A stretch of 64,000 bases of DNA, taken from positions 806,001 through 870,000 of the forward strand of contig NZ_CP048882.1 of assembly GCF_015910445.1 (NCBI RefSeq), written 5' to 3'. The notes under the pieces are model-generated. The model ran no database searches. It had not been told where the DNA came from and worked only from the letters and a program-made list of their open reading frames with translations. This DNA is from Streptomyces bathyalis. Lineage in GTDB: Bacteria > Actinomycetota > Actinomycetes > Streptomycetales > Streptomycetaceae. Both the position numbers and the translations under genes were made by a program. How positions within the stretch are numbered: the stretch's first letter is position 1; every line of letters starts with the position of its first letter. This document shows, one piece after another, positions 8,881-18,409 of the stretch.

Positions 8881-9475
8881 TCTGACCGGAACCCGCCCGC
8901 CACTGCGCAGCACCGCCGACAACGGCCTCAAGATCGTCATTGTCGGCGGTTTCGGTGTCGGCAAGACGACGATGGTGCGCTCCGTCAGCGACATCCGTCC
9001 GCTCAACACCGAGGAGACGATGACGCGGGCGGGAGAAGGCGTCGACGACGCGGACGGCGTTCCCAGCAAGACGACGACCACGATCGCCTTCGACTTCGGG
9101 CGCATCAGCCTCAACGACCGTACGGTGCTGTACCTGTTCGGCGCGCCGGGCCAGGAGCGCTTCTGGTTCCTGTGGGACCGGCTCTTCACCGGCACGCTCG
9201 GCGCGGTGGTGCTCGTGGACACGCGCCGGCTCGTCGACTCCTGGTACGCGATCGACCGCCTCGAAGCGCACGGCATGCCCTTCATCGTCGCCCGCAACGA
9301 CTTCGGCGGCCCCGAGTACTCCGCCGAGGACGTGCGCGAGGCGCTCGATCTGCCCGACAACATCCCGCTCATCGAGTGCGATGCCCGTTCCCGTGAGTCC
9401 AGCAAGGAAGTGCTGATCACCCTCGTCAATCACCTGTACACCCTGTCCTCCTCCGCCCGGGAGAGCGCTCAGTGA
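8861..9475 (+). CDS. cvnD: conservon small GTP-binding protein (CvnD)
   Basis: A 204-residue Ras-like ATP/GTP-binding protein, the G-protein of the conservon. The P-loop is GGFGVGKTT near residues 28-36. The switch II region reads LFGAPGQERFWFLWD, with APGQ where classical GTPases have DxxG. The G4 motif is ARNDF rather than NKxD. These variations fit the conservon/MglA-like subgroup. The most likely start is TTG 8861 inside the end of cvnC; no ATG or GTG lies in frame between it and the P-loop at a better position. Its stop overlaps the P450 start (GTGA). Confidence 0.92.
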   Translation: MDSATSDLTGTRPPLRSTADNGLKIVIVGGFGVGKTTMVRSVSDIRPLNTEETMTRAGEGVDDADGVPSKTTTTIAFDFGRISLNDRTVLYLFGAPGQERFWFLWDRLFTGTLGAVVLVDTRRLVDSWYAIDRLEAHGMPFIVARNDFGGPEYSAEDVREALDLPDNIPLIECDARSRESSKEVLITLVNHLYTLSSSARESAQ

Positions 9476-10788
9476 CCACGCCAGACCCGCAGTCCGCCTC
9501 CGACGAGTCCCGGGCGTCCGGTGACTCTGCCGACGGGCGGGCCGCGCCGTCGTCCGGATGCCCCGCGCACCCTGACGCCGTCCCCATGTTCGGGACCCGC
9601 TTCATCAGCGAGGACCGGGGGAAGCTCTACCGCGAGATGCGCGAGCAGCACGGTCCGATCGCTCCCGTGACCCTCGTCGGCGACGTACCGGCCTGGCTGG
9701 TGCTCGGCTACCGCGAGCTGCACCAGATCACCGGCAACCCCGGTCTGTTCACCCGTGATTCGTCGGTGTGGAACATGTGGGACCAGATACCGCCGGACTG
9801 GCCGCTGATGCCGATGGTGGGCCGCCAGCCGTCGATCCTCTACGAGGTGGGCGACCGCCACGAGCGCCGCTCGACGCTGGTGAGCGACGCGCTGCGCGAC
9901 GTCGACCCGTTCGAGCTGCGCACCCACTCCGAGCAGCACGCCGACGAGCTCATCGACGCCTTCTGCGGAAGCGCCCGGGCCGACCTCGTCGACGAGTACG
10001 CCATGCAGCTCCCCGCCCTGGTGCTGGCGCGGATCTTCGGCTTCACCGGCGAGGACGGCGCCGCGCTCGTCCCGAGCATCAACGCGGTCGTCGACGGCTC
10101 CGACGGGGCGATCGAGGGCCGACAGTATCTCCAGCGGGCCATGGGAACGCTGCTGCGCTCCCGCGCCATCGCGCCCGCCGGCGACGTCGCCACGCGGATG
10201 CAGACGCATCCCAACTCGGGCGAGTTCTCCTCGGAGGAGATCCTCGAGGACATGATGGTCGACCTGATCGCGGGCCATCAGCCGACCGCCGACTGGATCA
10301 GCAACTCGCTGCGGCTGATGCTCACCGACGACCGGTTCGCCGCCTCCCTCGGCGGAGGACGTGCCAGCGTCGGCGAGGCGATGAACGAGGTGCTGTGGGA
10401 GGAGACGCCCACGCAGAACATCGCCGGACGCTGGACGACGCGCGACACCCAGCTCGGCGGCAGGCGCATCCAGGGCGGTGACCTGCTCGTCCTCAGCTTC
10501 GCCGCCGCCAACGCCGACCCGCACATCCGCCCGGACCAGCACTCCTTCACCGGCGGCAACAGCGCCTTCTTCTCCTTCGGGCACGGCTCCCACCGCTGCC
10601 CGTACCCGGCGCAGGAGATCGCCGAGGGCATCGCGCGTACGGGCATCGAGGTGCTGCTGGACCGGCTCCCGGACGTCGATCTGGCCGTGGACGAGGAGGA
10701 GTTGGCGTGGCGGCCCTCCCCTTTCCTGCGCGGTCTTGAGTCGCTGCCCGTCACCTTCACGCCCACCTCCGCCGTCGGCGGGCGGTGA
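9472..10788 (+). CDS. cvnE: conservon cytochrome P450, CYP157-like, lacking the ExxR motif
   Basis: The last conservon gene encodes a 438-residue P450. The heme loop FGHGSHRCPYPAQ places the cysteine ligand at residue 376. The K-helix, where nearly all P450s have ExxR, reads NEVLW (Glu306, Trp309), so the Arg is missing. The I-helix AGHQPTADW also lacks the usual acid-Thr/Ser pair. Both traits are known from the CYP157 group found in Streptomyces conservons. The GTG start overlaps the cvnD stop by 4 nt. It may serve as a heme sensor or work on an unknown substrate. The first 35 residues are disordered and Ser/Pro/Asp rich. Confidence 0.9.
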   Translation: MTTPDPQSASDESRASGDSADGRAAPSSGCPAHPDAVPMFGTRFISEDRGKLYREMREQHGPIAPVTLVGDVPAWLVLGYRELHQITGNPGLFTRDSSVWNMWDQIPPDWPLMPMVGRQPSILYEVGDRHERRSTLVSDALRDVDPFELRTHSEQHADELIDAFCGSARADLVDEYAMQLPALVLARIFGFTGEDGAALVPSINAVVDGSDGAIEGRQYLQRAMGTLLRSRAIAPAGDVATRMQTHPNSGEFSSEEILEDMMVDLIAGHQPTADWISNSLRLMLTDDRFAASLGGGRASVGEAMNEVLWEETPTQNIAGRWTTRDTQLGGRRIQGGDLLVLSFAAANADPHIRPDQHSFTGGNSAFFSFGHGSHRCPYPAQEIAEGIARTGIEVLLDRLPDVDLAVDEEELAWRPSPFLRGLESLPVTFTPTSAVGGR

Positions 10789-10844
10789 CGCTGCCGGCCC
10801 GTCGACGGGGAGCGGCGCGAGGCGGGGCAGGGGACGGCAGCGGA

Positions 10845-12665
10845 TCAGCCGTCCGGCGTCCGCCCGCCCTGTCCGTACAGCTCCTCGATGACGGGCCCGT
10901 ACTTCTCCCGCACGGTCGCGCGGCGCAGCTTCAGTGAAGGCGTCAACTCGCCCGTCTGCGGCCCCCATTCGTCAGCGAGCAGCCAGTACCGCTTGACCTG
11001 TTCCGTGCGGTTGAGCTGCGCGTTGGCCGCCGCCACGGCGCCGTCGGTCTCGGCCAGGACCTCGGGGTGTGAGGCCAGCGCGGTGAGCTCCGCGTCGATG
11101 CCGTTGGCCGCCGCCCAGCCGGTTGCCGTCTCGGCGTCCAGGACCAGCAGCGCGACGAGGTAGGAGCGGCCGTCTCCGTGCACGAAAGCCTGGCCGATCA
11201 GCGGATGCTGCTTGAGGGTGTTCTCGACCAGGGCAGGTGAGACGTTCTTGCCCGTCGAAGTCACGATCATTTCCTTCTTGCGGTCGACGAGCCACAGGAA
11301 GCCGTCCTCGTCGATCCTCCCGATGTCGCCTGTCGCGAACCATCCCTCGTCGTCGGTGGCGGGTTCCACGGAACCGTCCGGGCTCAGATAGCCCTCGACG
11401 ACGGTGGGCCCGCGCACCTCGATCTCGCCGTCCTCGGCCGTGCGCATCTCCATGCCTTCGAGCGCCCTGCCGACCGAGCCGAGCCGGAACCCTCCCGGGC
11501 TGTTGGTCGTGGCGACACCGACCGTCTCGGTCAGCCCCCAGGCGTCCATGATCACGATGCCGAATCCGGCCCAGAAGCGCACCACGTCCTGGGGCATCGG
11601 AGCGGAGGCGCTCGCCGTCCATACGAGCCGGTCGAAGCCCGCCATGGCCAGCAGCGGCCGCAGGATCTCCCGGCTGACCCGCTCGTACGAGGCCGAGACC
11701 GCCTCGGGCGGCTCCTCGCCCCGTTCGAGGTGTGCGACGTAATCACGGGCCACGTCGCCCGCCTGCTCCACCGCCCGGCGTTGCTCCTCGGGAAGCTGCG
11801 CGAGCGCCGCCCGTACGGACGCGGCGAGCTTCTCCCACACCCTCGGCACCCCGAAGAACTGCGCGGGGCGCAACTCCCTTGCCGTCGCGGCGACTTGCAG
11901 GGGGTCGGCGCACAGATGGACGTGTGCGGCCCGGTGGACCGGCAGATAGATGCCCAGCATCCGCTCGGCGATGTGGGCGAAGGGCAGATAGGAGATGTGC
12001 TCGACGTGCTCGGGCAGTTCGACGACCTTCTCCAGGGCCTGGCAGTTGAGGGCGACGTTGCGGTGCGAGACGACGACGCCCTTGGGGTCGCCCGTGGTGC
12101 CGGAGGTGTAGACGACGGTCACGGGGTCAGCGGCCCGTGTCTCGCGCCAGGTGCGCTCGAAGAACTCCGCGTCGTACGGGCGGTCGAGGTCGGCGTAGGG
12201 GATGTGCCCGTCGGCGGCGTCCGGTTCGACGACGACGAGGCGGCCCATCAGCGGCTGCCATGTCCGCACCTCGCCGGCTCCCTCGATCACGGCGAGCCGT
12301 GCGCGGCTGTGCTCGATGATGTGCGCGATCTGGCCGGGCGCGGCGGTGCCGTAGACCGAGACGGGTACGGCGCCGAGATGGGTGAGGGCGAGATCGGTCA
12401 GCCAGTGCTCGGGGCGGTTGCCCATCATCATCAGGACGTGGTCGCCGCGGCCGACGCCGAGATCGGCGAGGCCGGCTGCGAGCCCGGCGATGCGCTCGCG
12501 CGCCTCGGCCCAGGTGAGCGTGGCCCAGTGGGTCTCCCCGCTCCCGTCGGTCTCCCGCCAGGAGAGGGCGGGCAGGTCTCCGTGGTCCTCGACGTTGCGC
12601 AACAGCAGCGCGGGGACGGTGAGTTCGGCCGGGTCTGCTTCGGGGAGTCGCAGGGTGCTGGTGAT
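10845..12665 (-). CDS. AMP-forming long-chain acyl-CoA synthetase (FadD15-like)
   Basis: An adenylate-forming ligase that should activate fatty acids to acyl-CoA. Motifs in order: YTSGTTGDPKGVVVSHRN (P-loop), a YLPFAHIAERM block, WGLTETVG, ATGDIGRIDEDGFLWLVDRKKE with the adenylation Asp/Arg/Lys residues, and TGKNVSPALVENTLKQHP. The first in-frame ATG/GTG/TTG is a TTG at 12602, which would clip conserved N-terminal sequence and has no ribosome-binding site. Upstream in frame, GGAGG sits 5 nt before an ATC at 12663-12665, giving 606 residues; I favour that as the true start. The gene is divergent from the MerR regulator at 12827. Confidence 0.85.
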   Translation of the reverse strand: MTSTLRLPEADPAELTVPALLLRNVEDHGDLPALSWRETDGSGETHWATLTWAEARERIAGLAAGLADLGVGRGDHVLMMMGNRPEHWLTDLALTHLGAVPVSVYGTAAPGQIAHIIEHSRARLAVIEGAGEVRTWQPLMGRLVVVEPDAADGHIPYADLDRPYDAEFFERTWRETRAADPVTVVYTSGTTGDPKGVVVSHRNVALNCQALEKVVELPEHVEHISYLPFAHIAERMLGIYLPVHRAAHVHLCADPLQVAATARELRPAQFFGVPRVWEKLAASVRAALAQLPEEQRRAVEQAGDVARDYVAHLERGEEPPEAVSASYERVSREILRPLLAMAGFDRLVWTASASAPMPQDVVRFWAGFGIVIMDAWGLTETVGVATTNSPGGFRLGSVGRALEGMEMRTAEDGEIEVRGPTVVEGYLSPDGSVEPATDDEGWFATGDIGRIDEDGFLWLVDRKKEMIVTSTGKNVSPALVENTLKQHPLIGQAFVHGDGRSYLVALLVLDAETATGWAAANGIDAELTALASHPEVLAETDGAVAAANAQLNRTEQVKRYWLLADEWGPQTGELTPSLKLRRATVREKYGPVIEELYGQGGRTPDG

Positions 12666-12781
12666 GGCGGCCTCCGGGGCTGGCTACAGCTGTGCCTGGG
12701 ACACGGCCCTCAGGGCGGGCCGGGGGGTGCCGGGAACTTCCCTGGGAAAGCATTGCAGTACAAGGGTGGTGAGACAGCAAT

Positions 12782-12802
12782 ACTGTTGAACACAGTTCGA
12801 AC
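12782..12802. promoter_or_regulatory. candidate MerR operator between ligase and regulator
   Basis: Between the divergent acyl-CoA ligase and MerR genes lies ACTGT-N5-ACAGT (12782-12796), overlapped by the perfect palindrome GTTCGAAC (12795-12802) and a GAAC-N3-GTTC dyad. The site ends about 25 nt before the MerR start, where autoregulation would be expected. This is assigned from position and symmetry only. Confidence 0.4.
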
Positions 12803-12826
12803 GGACCGTGTCAGGGAGACAGGCGC

Positions 12827-13591
12827 ATGGAGCAGCAGCAGCCGAACGGCCAGGGAGGCGCGGACAGTCTGACCGTGGACGAACTCGCCGCGCGGGCGGG
12901 CGTCACGGTCCGCACGGTCCGCTTCTACAGCACCCGCGGTCTGCTCCCGCCACCGACCATCGGGCCCCGCAGGGTCGGCCGCTACGGCCCGGCACACCTG
13001 TCCCGGCTGGCCCTTATCGAGGAACTGCAGAACCAGGGCATGACGCTCGCGGCCATCGAGCGCTACCTGCAGCGCCTGCCCGAGGACACCGACCCCCACG
13101 ACCTGGCGATCCACCGCGCCATGGTCGCCTCCTGGATGCCCGACACCGTCGACGAGGCGACGCGCGAGGTCCTGGAGCGGCGGGTGGGCCGCGAGCTGAC
13201 GGGCGACGACCTGGAGCGGCTGACCGCGATGGGCGTCTTGGAGACCACGGACGACCCGGCCCGCTTCCTCGTGGATCCCGCCCTGCTGCACCTCGGTGTG
13301 CGGCTCCTGGACATGCCGATGTCGCAGGAGACGATCCTGGCCGCGCGCGAAGCCATGATGGAACACGCACGCGCGGCGGCGCGGGAACTCAGCCGCCTCT
13401 TCAAGGACGAGGTGTGGGAGCCCTACCGGGCGCGCGAGGCGGACCCGGAGCAGGTCGAGCGGATGAAGTCCTTGTCGGCCCACATGCAGCCGATGGTGGT
13501 GCAGGCGCTGATGACCGCCTTCCAGCGGTCGCTGAAGGAGGAACTGCGGGGCGCGTTCCCGAAGGGACGCCCCCCGCAGTCCTCCGACTAG
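12827..13591 (+). CDS. MerR-family transcriptional regulator
   Basis: This 254-residue regulator has an N-terminal winged helix-turn-helix of MerR type: LTVDELAARAGVTVRTVRFY, then STRGLLPPP and a GRYGPAHLSRL wing. A long dimerisation coiled coil follows (RLALIEELQNQGMTLAAIE). The large C-terminal effector domain (residues about 90-254) has no cysteine cluster, so it is not a classic metal sensor. The neighbouring genes are all for acyl-CoA turnover, so a fatty-acid or acyl-CoA ligand is likely by context. ATG 12827 was chosen because GGGAGACAGGCGC precedes it. It is divergent from the ligase and convergent with the beta-oxidation genes. Confidence 0.88.
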   Translation: MEQQQPNGQGGADSLTVDELAARAGVTVRTVRFYSTRGLLPPPTIGPRRVGRYGPAHLSRLALIEELQNQGMTLAAIERYLQRLPEDTDPHDLAIHRAMVASWMPDTVDEATREVLERRVGRELTGDDLERLTAMGVLETTDDPARFLVDPALLHLGVRLLDMPMSQETILAAREAMMEHARAAARELSRLFKDEVWEPYRAREADPEQVERMKSLSAHMQPMVVQALMTAFQRSLKEELRGAFPKGRPPQSSD

Positions 13592-13617
13592 GCTTTGTCA
13601 GACAGGGCCCAGTGGCG

Positions 13618-15798
13618 TCAGTCCTTGAAGGACTCACCCTTGGCGGCCTTGTCCGCCAGCAGGTCCGGCACGGCGAAGCGGTCGCCGTAGCGGTCCTGGA
13701 GTTCGCGGGCGCGGGCCACGAACCCGGCCGGGCCGCCCTCGTAGCCGTTGATGTACTGGACGACGCCGCCCGTCCACGGCGGGAAGCCGATGCCCAGGAT
13801 GGAACCGATGTTGGCGTCGGCGACCGAGGTCAGCACGCCCTCCTCGAAGAGCCGGACGGTGTCCAGCGCCTCGGCGAAGAGCATCCGCTCCTTCATGTCC
13901 TCGAAGGAGATGCCGGGGTCGGCGTCCTTCATGAAGTGCTCGCGCAGGCCCGGCCAGAGCTTGCCGCGCTTGCCGTCCCCGCCGTAGTCGTAGAAGCCGG
14001 CCCCGCCGCTGCGGCCCGTACGCCCGAACTCGTCGACCATCCTGTCGATGACCACGTCCGCCGGGTGGGCCTTCCACTCGACGCCCTCGGCCTCCAGGCC
14101 GCGCCGGGTCTCCTCGCGGATCTTGCGGGGCAGGGTGAGGGTCAGCTCGTCCATGAGGGAGAGCACCTTGGCGGGGTAGCCGGCCTGCGCCGCTGCCTGC
14201 TCCACGGTCGCGGGCTCCACGCCCTCGGCGACGAGGGCGACGCCCTCGTTGATGAAGTGCCCGATGACCCGCGAGGTGAAGAAGCCGCGGGAGTCGTTGA
14301 CGACGATCGGGGTCTTCTTGATCTGCTGCACCAGGTCGAAGGCGCGCGCGAGGGCCTCCTCCCCCGTGCTGCGGCCCTTGATGATCTCCACCAGCGGCAT
14401 CTTGTCGACGGGCGAGAAGAAGTGCAGTCCGATGAAGTCGGCCTGGCGCTCCACGCCTTCGGCGAGGGTGGTGATGGGCAGCGTCGAGGTGTTGGAGCAC
14501 AGCAGCGCGTCGGGCTCGACGATGTCCTGGATCTCCTGGAAGACCTTGTGCTTGAGCGCCGGGTCCTCGAAGACCGCCTCGATCACGGCGTCGCAGCCCG
14601 CGACGTCCTGCGGGTCCGCGGCGGGCGTGATGCGGGCGAGCAGCTCGTCCCGCTTCGCCTCCGTCGTACGTCCCCGCTTGAGCGCCTTCTCCAGCAGTCC
14701 CTCCGAGTAGCGCTTGCCCTTCTCGGCGGCCTCCAGCGACACGTCCTTGAGGACGACGTCGATGCCGGCCTTCGCGCAGGAGTAGGCGATGCCCGCGCCC
14801 ATCATGCCGGCGCCGAGAACGGCGACCTTGCGTACGGGCCTGGACTCGATGCCCTTGGGGCGGCTGCGCCCGGCGTTGACCGCCTGCATGTCGAAGAAGA
14901 ACGCCTGGATCATGTTCTTCGAGATCTGGCCGGTGACCAGCTCGACGAAGTAGCGGGCCTCGATGACCTGGGCGAGCTCGAAGTCGACCTGCGCGCCCTC
15001 GACGGCCGCCGCCAGGATGTTGTGCTGGGCGGGGTAGGGGGCGCCGCCGGTCTGCTTCCTCAAGTTGGCGGGGAAAGCAGGGAGGTTGGCGGCGAGCTTC
15101 GGATGCGACGGGGTGCCGCCGGGAATCTTGTAGCCCTTCACGTCCCAGGGCTGCACGGACTCCGGGTTGGCGTCGATGAAGGCGTGGGCAGCGGCCAGCA
15201 TGGCCTCCTCGCTGTCCACGACCTCGTGCACGAGGCCCTTCTCCTTGGCCTTGGCCGGGAAGTACTGCTGGCCCTGGAGCAGCACGTTGAGGAGTGCGTC
15301 GGCGATCCCCAGCAGACGGACCGTACGGGTCACGCCGCCGGCCGCGGGAAGCAGGCCGAGGGTGGCCTCCGGGCAGCCGATCTTGGAGCCCTTCGCGTCG
15401 AGGGCGACACGGTGGTGGCAGGCGAGCGTGATCTCGAAGCCCCCGCCGAGCGCGGCGCCGTTGATCGCCGCGACGACGGGCTTGCCGAGGGTCTCGATGC
15501 GGCGCAGGTCGCGCTTGAGCTCCATGCTGCTCTCGAAGACCTGCTGGGCGTCCTCGGGACGGGCACGGATCAGGTCGTTGAGATCGCCGCCGGCGAAGAA
15601 GGTCTTCTTGGCCGAGGTGAAGATGACGCCGCGGAGGTTGCCGGCCTCGTTCTCGCGCTCCAGGCGGTCGGCGATGACGCCGAGCGACTCCTTGAACGCG
15701 GCGTTCATGGTGTTCGCGGACTGGTCCGGGTCGTCCAGTACGAGGGTGACGACGCCGGTCCCGTCCTGCTCCCAGCGGATGGTCGTGGACTCAGGCAT
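13618..15798 (-). CDS. fadB: fatty-acid oxidation multifunctional protein (enoyl-CoA hydratase / 3-hydroxyacyl-CoA dehydrogenase)
   Basis: A 726-residue bifunctional beta-oxidation enzyme: it hydrates trans-2-enoyl-CoA and oxidises the 3-hydroxyacyl-CoA with NAD. The N-terminal crotonase domain has AALGGGFEITLACHH and GCPEATLGLLPAAGG, carrying the two catalytic Glu positions. The second half has the NAD site GAGMMGAGIAYSCAKAG, then the 3HCDH motifs LCSNTSTLPIT and FIGLHFFSPVDKMPLVEI. The start is ATG 15798 with GGAGAG upstream. It is the last gene of the leftward cluster, behind the thiolase with which it would form the trifunctional oxidation system. Confidence 0.93.
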   Translation of the reverse strand: MPESTTIRWEQDGTGVVTLVLDDPDQSANTMNAAFKESLGVIADRLERENEAGNLRGVIFTSAKKTFFAGGDLNDLIRARPEDAQQVFESSMELKRDLRRIETLGKPVVAAINGAALGGGFEITLACHHRVALDAKGSKIGCPEATLGLLPAAGGVTRTVRLLGIADALLNVLLQGQQYFPAKAKEKGLVHEVVDSEEAMLAAAHAFIDANPESVQPWDVKGYKIPGGTPSHPKLAANLPAFPANLRKQTGGAPYPAQHNILAAAVEGAQVDFELAQVIEARYFVELVTGQISKNMIQAFFFDMQAVNAGRSRPKGIESRPVRKVAVLGAGMMGAGIAYSCAKAGIDVVLKDVSLEAAEKGKRYSEGLLEKALKRGRTTEAKRDELLARITPAADPQDVAGCDAVIEAVFEDPALKHKVFQEIQDIVEPDALLCSNTSTLPITTLAEGVERQADFIGLHFFSPVDKMPLVEIIKGRSTGEEALARAFDLVQQIKKTPIVVNDSRGFFTSRVIGHFINEGVALVAEGVEPATVEQAAAQAGYPAKVLSLMDELTLTLPRKIREETRRGLEAEGVEWKAHPADVVIDRMVDEFGRTGRSGGAGFYDYGGDGKRGKLWPGLREHFMKDADPGISFEDMKERMLFAEALDTVRLFEEGVLTSVADANIGSILGIGFPPWTGGVVQYINGYEGGPAGFVARARELQDRYGDRFAVPDLLADKAAKGESFKD

Positions 15799-15906
15799 GG
15801 TGGGTTTTCTCTCCGTACGTGAAGGCGAGGTGCGGTGGGCGCGTGGGTGCCGCGGCACGGGAGCGGGTGCTCCCGTGCGGACGGCGGGTTACCGGTTCGG
15901 GCCCGG

Positions 15907-17121
15907 TCAGAGCCGTTCGACGACTGCGGCGCTGCCCATGCCTCCGCCGACGCACAGGGTGACCAGGCCGTAGCGCTGGTCGCGGCGCTCCAGCTCGTCC
16001 ACGAGGGTGCCCAGCAGCATCGCGCCGGTCGCGCCCAGCGGGTGCCCCATGGCGATCGCGCCGCCGTTGACGTTGATCTTCTCCAGCGGCAGTTCCATGT
16101 CGCGGGCGAAGCGCAGGACCACCGCGGCGAACGCCTCGTTCATCTCGACCAGGTCCATGTCGGCCGCCGTCAGCCCGGCCTTGGCGAGGGCCTTGCGGCA
16201 GGCGGGCGCCGGACCGGTCAGCATGATGGTGGGGTCGGCGCCTGAGACGGCGGCGGAGACGATGCGGGCGCGGGGGCGCAGCCCGAAGCGCTGCCCGACC
16301 TGCTCGCTGCCGACGGCGACGAGGGCGCTGCCGTCGACGATGCCGGAGGAGTTGCCCGCGTGGTGGACGTGGTCGATCTCCTCGACCCAGTGGTACTTCT
16401 GCAGCGCCACCGCGTCGAAGCCGCCCATCTCGCCGATGTCCTTGAAGGACGGCTTCAGCCCGGCGAGGGAGTCGACCGTGGTGCCCGGCCGGATGTGCTC
16501 GTCGCGGTCGAGCACGGTCATGCCGTTGCGGTCGAGCACGGGGATGACGGAGCGGTCGAAGCGCCCGTCCTTCCACGCCTCTGTGGCCAGCTCCTGCGAG
16601 CGTGCGGCGTACTCGTCGACGTCGCGGCGGGAGAAGCCCTCGATGGTGGCGATGAGGTCGGCGCCGATGCCCTGGGGCACGAAGCCCGTCTCCAGGCTCG
16701 TCATGGGGTCCATGTGCCAGGCACCGCCGTCGGAGCCCATCGGCACGCGGGACATCGACTCGACGCCGCCCGCAAGGATGAGGTCCTCCCAGCCCGAACG
16801 CACCTTCGCCGCCGCGAGGTTGACCGCTTCGAGGCCGGAGGCACAGAAGCGGTTCTCCTGGACTCCCGCGACGGTGACCGGGAGTCCGGCGGCGATGGCC
16901 GCGGTCTTGGCGATGTCGGAGCCCTGGTCCCCGATGGGGCTGACGACGCCGAGAACGATGTCGTCGATCGCGGCCGGGTCCAGGTCGGGGTGACGGCGGC
17001 GCAGTTCGTGGATGAGGCCGACGACCAGGTCGATGGGCTTGGTGCCGTGCAGGGCGCCGTTGGCCTTGCCGCGGCCGCGCGGGGTGCGGATCGCGTCGTA
17101 GATATACGCTTCGGTGCTCAA
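15907..17121 (-). CDS. fadA: acetyl-CoA acetyltransferase / 3-ketoacyl-CoA thiolase
   Basis: A 404-residue thiolase that cleaves 3-ketoacyl-CoA with CoA in the last step of beta-oxidation. The nucleophilic Cys is in [14 protein letters not shown], the His in [17 protein letters not shown], and the C-terminal acid/base Cys in CVGGGMGSA. Only a TTG at 17121 gives the normal family N-terminus ([18 protein letters not shown]), with GAAAGG upstream; a longer open frame reads through from the upstream gene in another phase and is not real. It lies 47 nt downstream of the acyl-CoA dehydrogenase and 108 nt upstream of the hydratase/dehydrogenase, almost certainly one operon. Confidence 0.93.
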   Translation of the reverse strand: MSTEAYIYDAIRTPRGRGKANGALHGTKPIDLVVGLIHELRRRHPDLDPAAIDDIVLGVVSPIGDQGSDIAKTAAIAAGLPVTVAGVQENRFCASGLEAVNLAAAKVRSGWEDLILAGGVESMSRVPMGSDGGAWHMDPMTSLETGFVPQGIGADLIATIEGFSRRDVDEYAARSQELATEAWKDGRFDRSVIPVLDRNGMTVLDRDEHIRPGTTVDSLAGLKPSFKDIGEMGGFDAVALQKYHWVEEIDHVHHAGNSSGIVDGSALVAVGSEQVGQRFGLRPRARIVSAAVSGADPTIMLTGPAPACRKALAKAGLTAADMDLVEMNEAFAAVVLRFARDMELPLEKINVNGGAIAMGHPLGATGAMLLGTLVDELERRDQRYGLVTLCVGGGMGSAAVVERL

Positions 17122-17168
17122 GATCGGCAGCCTTTCGGTGCGTACGGGTCGGGCGGGTCGGGGTCGGT

Positions 17169-18311
17169 TCAGTCGAGGATCGAACGGCCGATGATCTCTT
17201 TCATGATCTCGGTCGTGCCGCCGTAGATCGTCTGGATGCGTCCGTCGGTGTAGGCACGGGCGACGGGGAATTCGTTCATGTAGCCGTAGCCGCCGTGGAG
17301 TTGGAGGCATCGGTCGGTGACGCGCTTCTGCAGTTCCGTCGACCACCACTTGGCCATGGAGGCGTGTGCGGCGTCCAGTTCGCCCTTCGAGTGGTCCTCG
17401 ATGCAGCGGTCGAGGAAGCTGCGCGTGACCGCGCACTCGGTGGCGAGCTCGGCGATCTCGAAGCGGACGTGCTGGAGTCTGGCGAGCGGACGTCCGAACG
17501 CCTCGCGCTCCTTCACGTACCTGGTGGTCTGCTCGAGGATCTCCTCGGCGGCGGCGATGGCTCCGACCGCGATGGCCAGCCGCTCCTGGGCGAGGTTGGT
17601 CATCAGGTGGATGAAGGCTCCGTGCAGTTCGCCGAGGAGGTTCTCCTTCGGCACGTGCACGTCGTTGAAGAACAGCTCGGCGGTGTCCTGCGACTTCTGC
17701 CCGATCTTGTCGAGGTTGCGGCCGCGCTCGAACCCGTCCATGCCGCGTTCGACGACGAGCAGGCTGAGGCCCTTGGCGCCGCCCTCGGGCTTCGTACGGG
17801 CCACGACGATCACCAGGTCGGCGAGGATGCCGTTGGAGATGAAGGTCTTGGAGCCGTTGAGCACCCAGTGGTCGCCCTTGTCCTCCGCGGTCGTCCTGAT
17901 GCCCTGGAGGTCGGAGCCCGCGCCGGGTTCCGTCATGGCGATGGCGGTGATGATCTCGCCGGAGCAGAAGCCGGGGAGCCAGCGGCGCTTCTGCTCGTCC
18001 GTCGCGAGAGACGTCAGATACGGGCCGATGATGTCGTTGTGCAGGCCCAGGGCGATTCCCGCGGCACCCGCCCGGGCGAACTCCTCGCCGAGCACGGCCG
18101 CGTAGCGGAAGTCGGCGGTGCCGCCGCCTCCGTACTCCTCGGGGACGGCGAGCCCGAGCAGGCCCTGGCGGCCGGCCGCCAGCCACGCGTCGCGGGAGAC
18201 GATTCCGTCCTTCTCCCACTGCTCGTAGTGCGGCTCGACCTCCTTGGCGAGGAAGGTGCGGACGGTCTGCCGGAACGCTTCGTGGTCCTCGGTGAAGATC
18301 TGGCGTTTCAT
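17169..18311 (-). CDS. acyl-CoA dehydrogenase
   Basis: A 380-residue FAD-dependent acyl-CoA dehydrogenase that introduces the trans-2 double bond in acyl-CoA. The family pattern is complete: the helical N-terminus with [15 protein letters not shown], the FAD/substrate loop [25 protein letters not shown], and the C-terminal [16 protein letters not shown] with the catalytic Glu of the short/medium/long-chain group. Length is typical. It precedes the thiolase by 47 nt. Chain-length preference cannot be told; homologues next to this thiolase/FadB pair act on long-chain substrates. Confidence 0.93.
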   Translation of the reverse strand: MKRQIFTEDHEAFRQTVRTFLAKEVEPHYEQWEKDGIVSRDAWLAAGRQGLLGLAVPEEYGGGGTADFRYAAVLGEEFARAGAAGIALGLHNDIIGPYLTSLATDEQKRRWLPGFCSGEIITAIAMTEPGAGSDLQGIRTTAEDKGDHWVLNGSKTFISNGILADLVIVVARTKPEGGAKGLSLLVVERGMDGFERGRNLDKIGQKSQDTAELFFNDVHVPKENLLGELHGAFIHLMTNLAQERLAIAVGAIAAAEEILEQTTRYVKEREAFGRPLARLQHVRFEIAELATECAVTRSFLDRCIEDHSKGELDAAHASMAKWWSTELQKRVTDRCLQLHGGYGYMNEFPVARAYTDGRIQTIYGGTTEIMKEIIGRSILD

Positions 18312-18409
18312 GTGGTCGGTGCTCCCCTTCGGGCCTTCGCGTGGTCGCTCTTCACGTCTCGCCTGCTCACCCGTACGCCGTGCCGCGCACCGCGGGGACG
18401 GCGGCTCCG

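Noticed and set aside
12808..15822. A 1004-codon rightward frame over the fadB gene
   Set aside because: It is antisense to clear FadB coding sequence, and its translation has no domain; long shadow frames are normal at this GC content.
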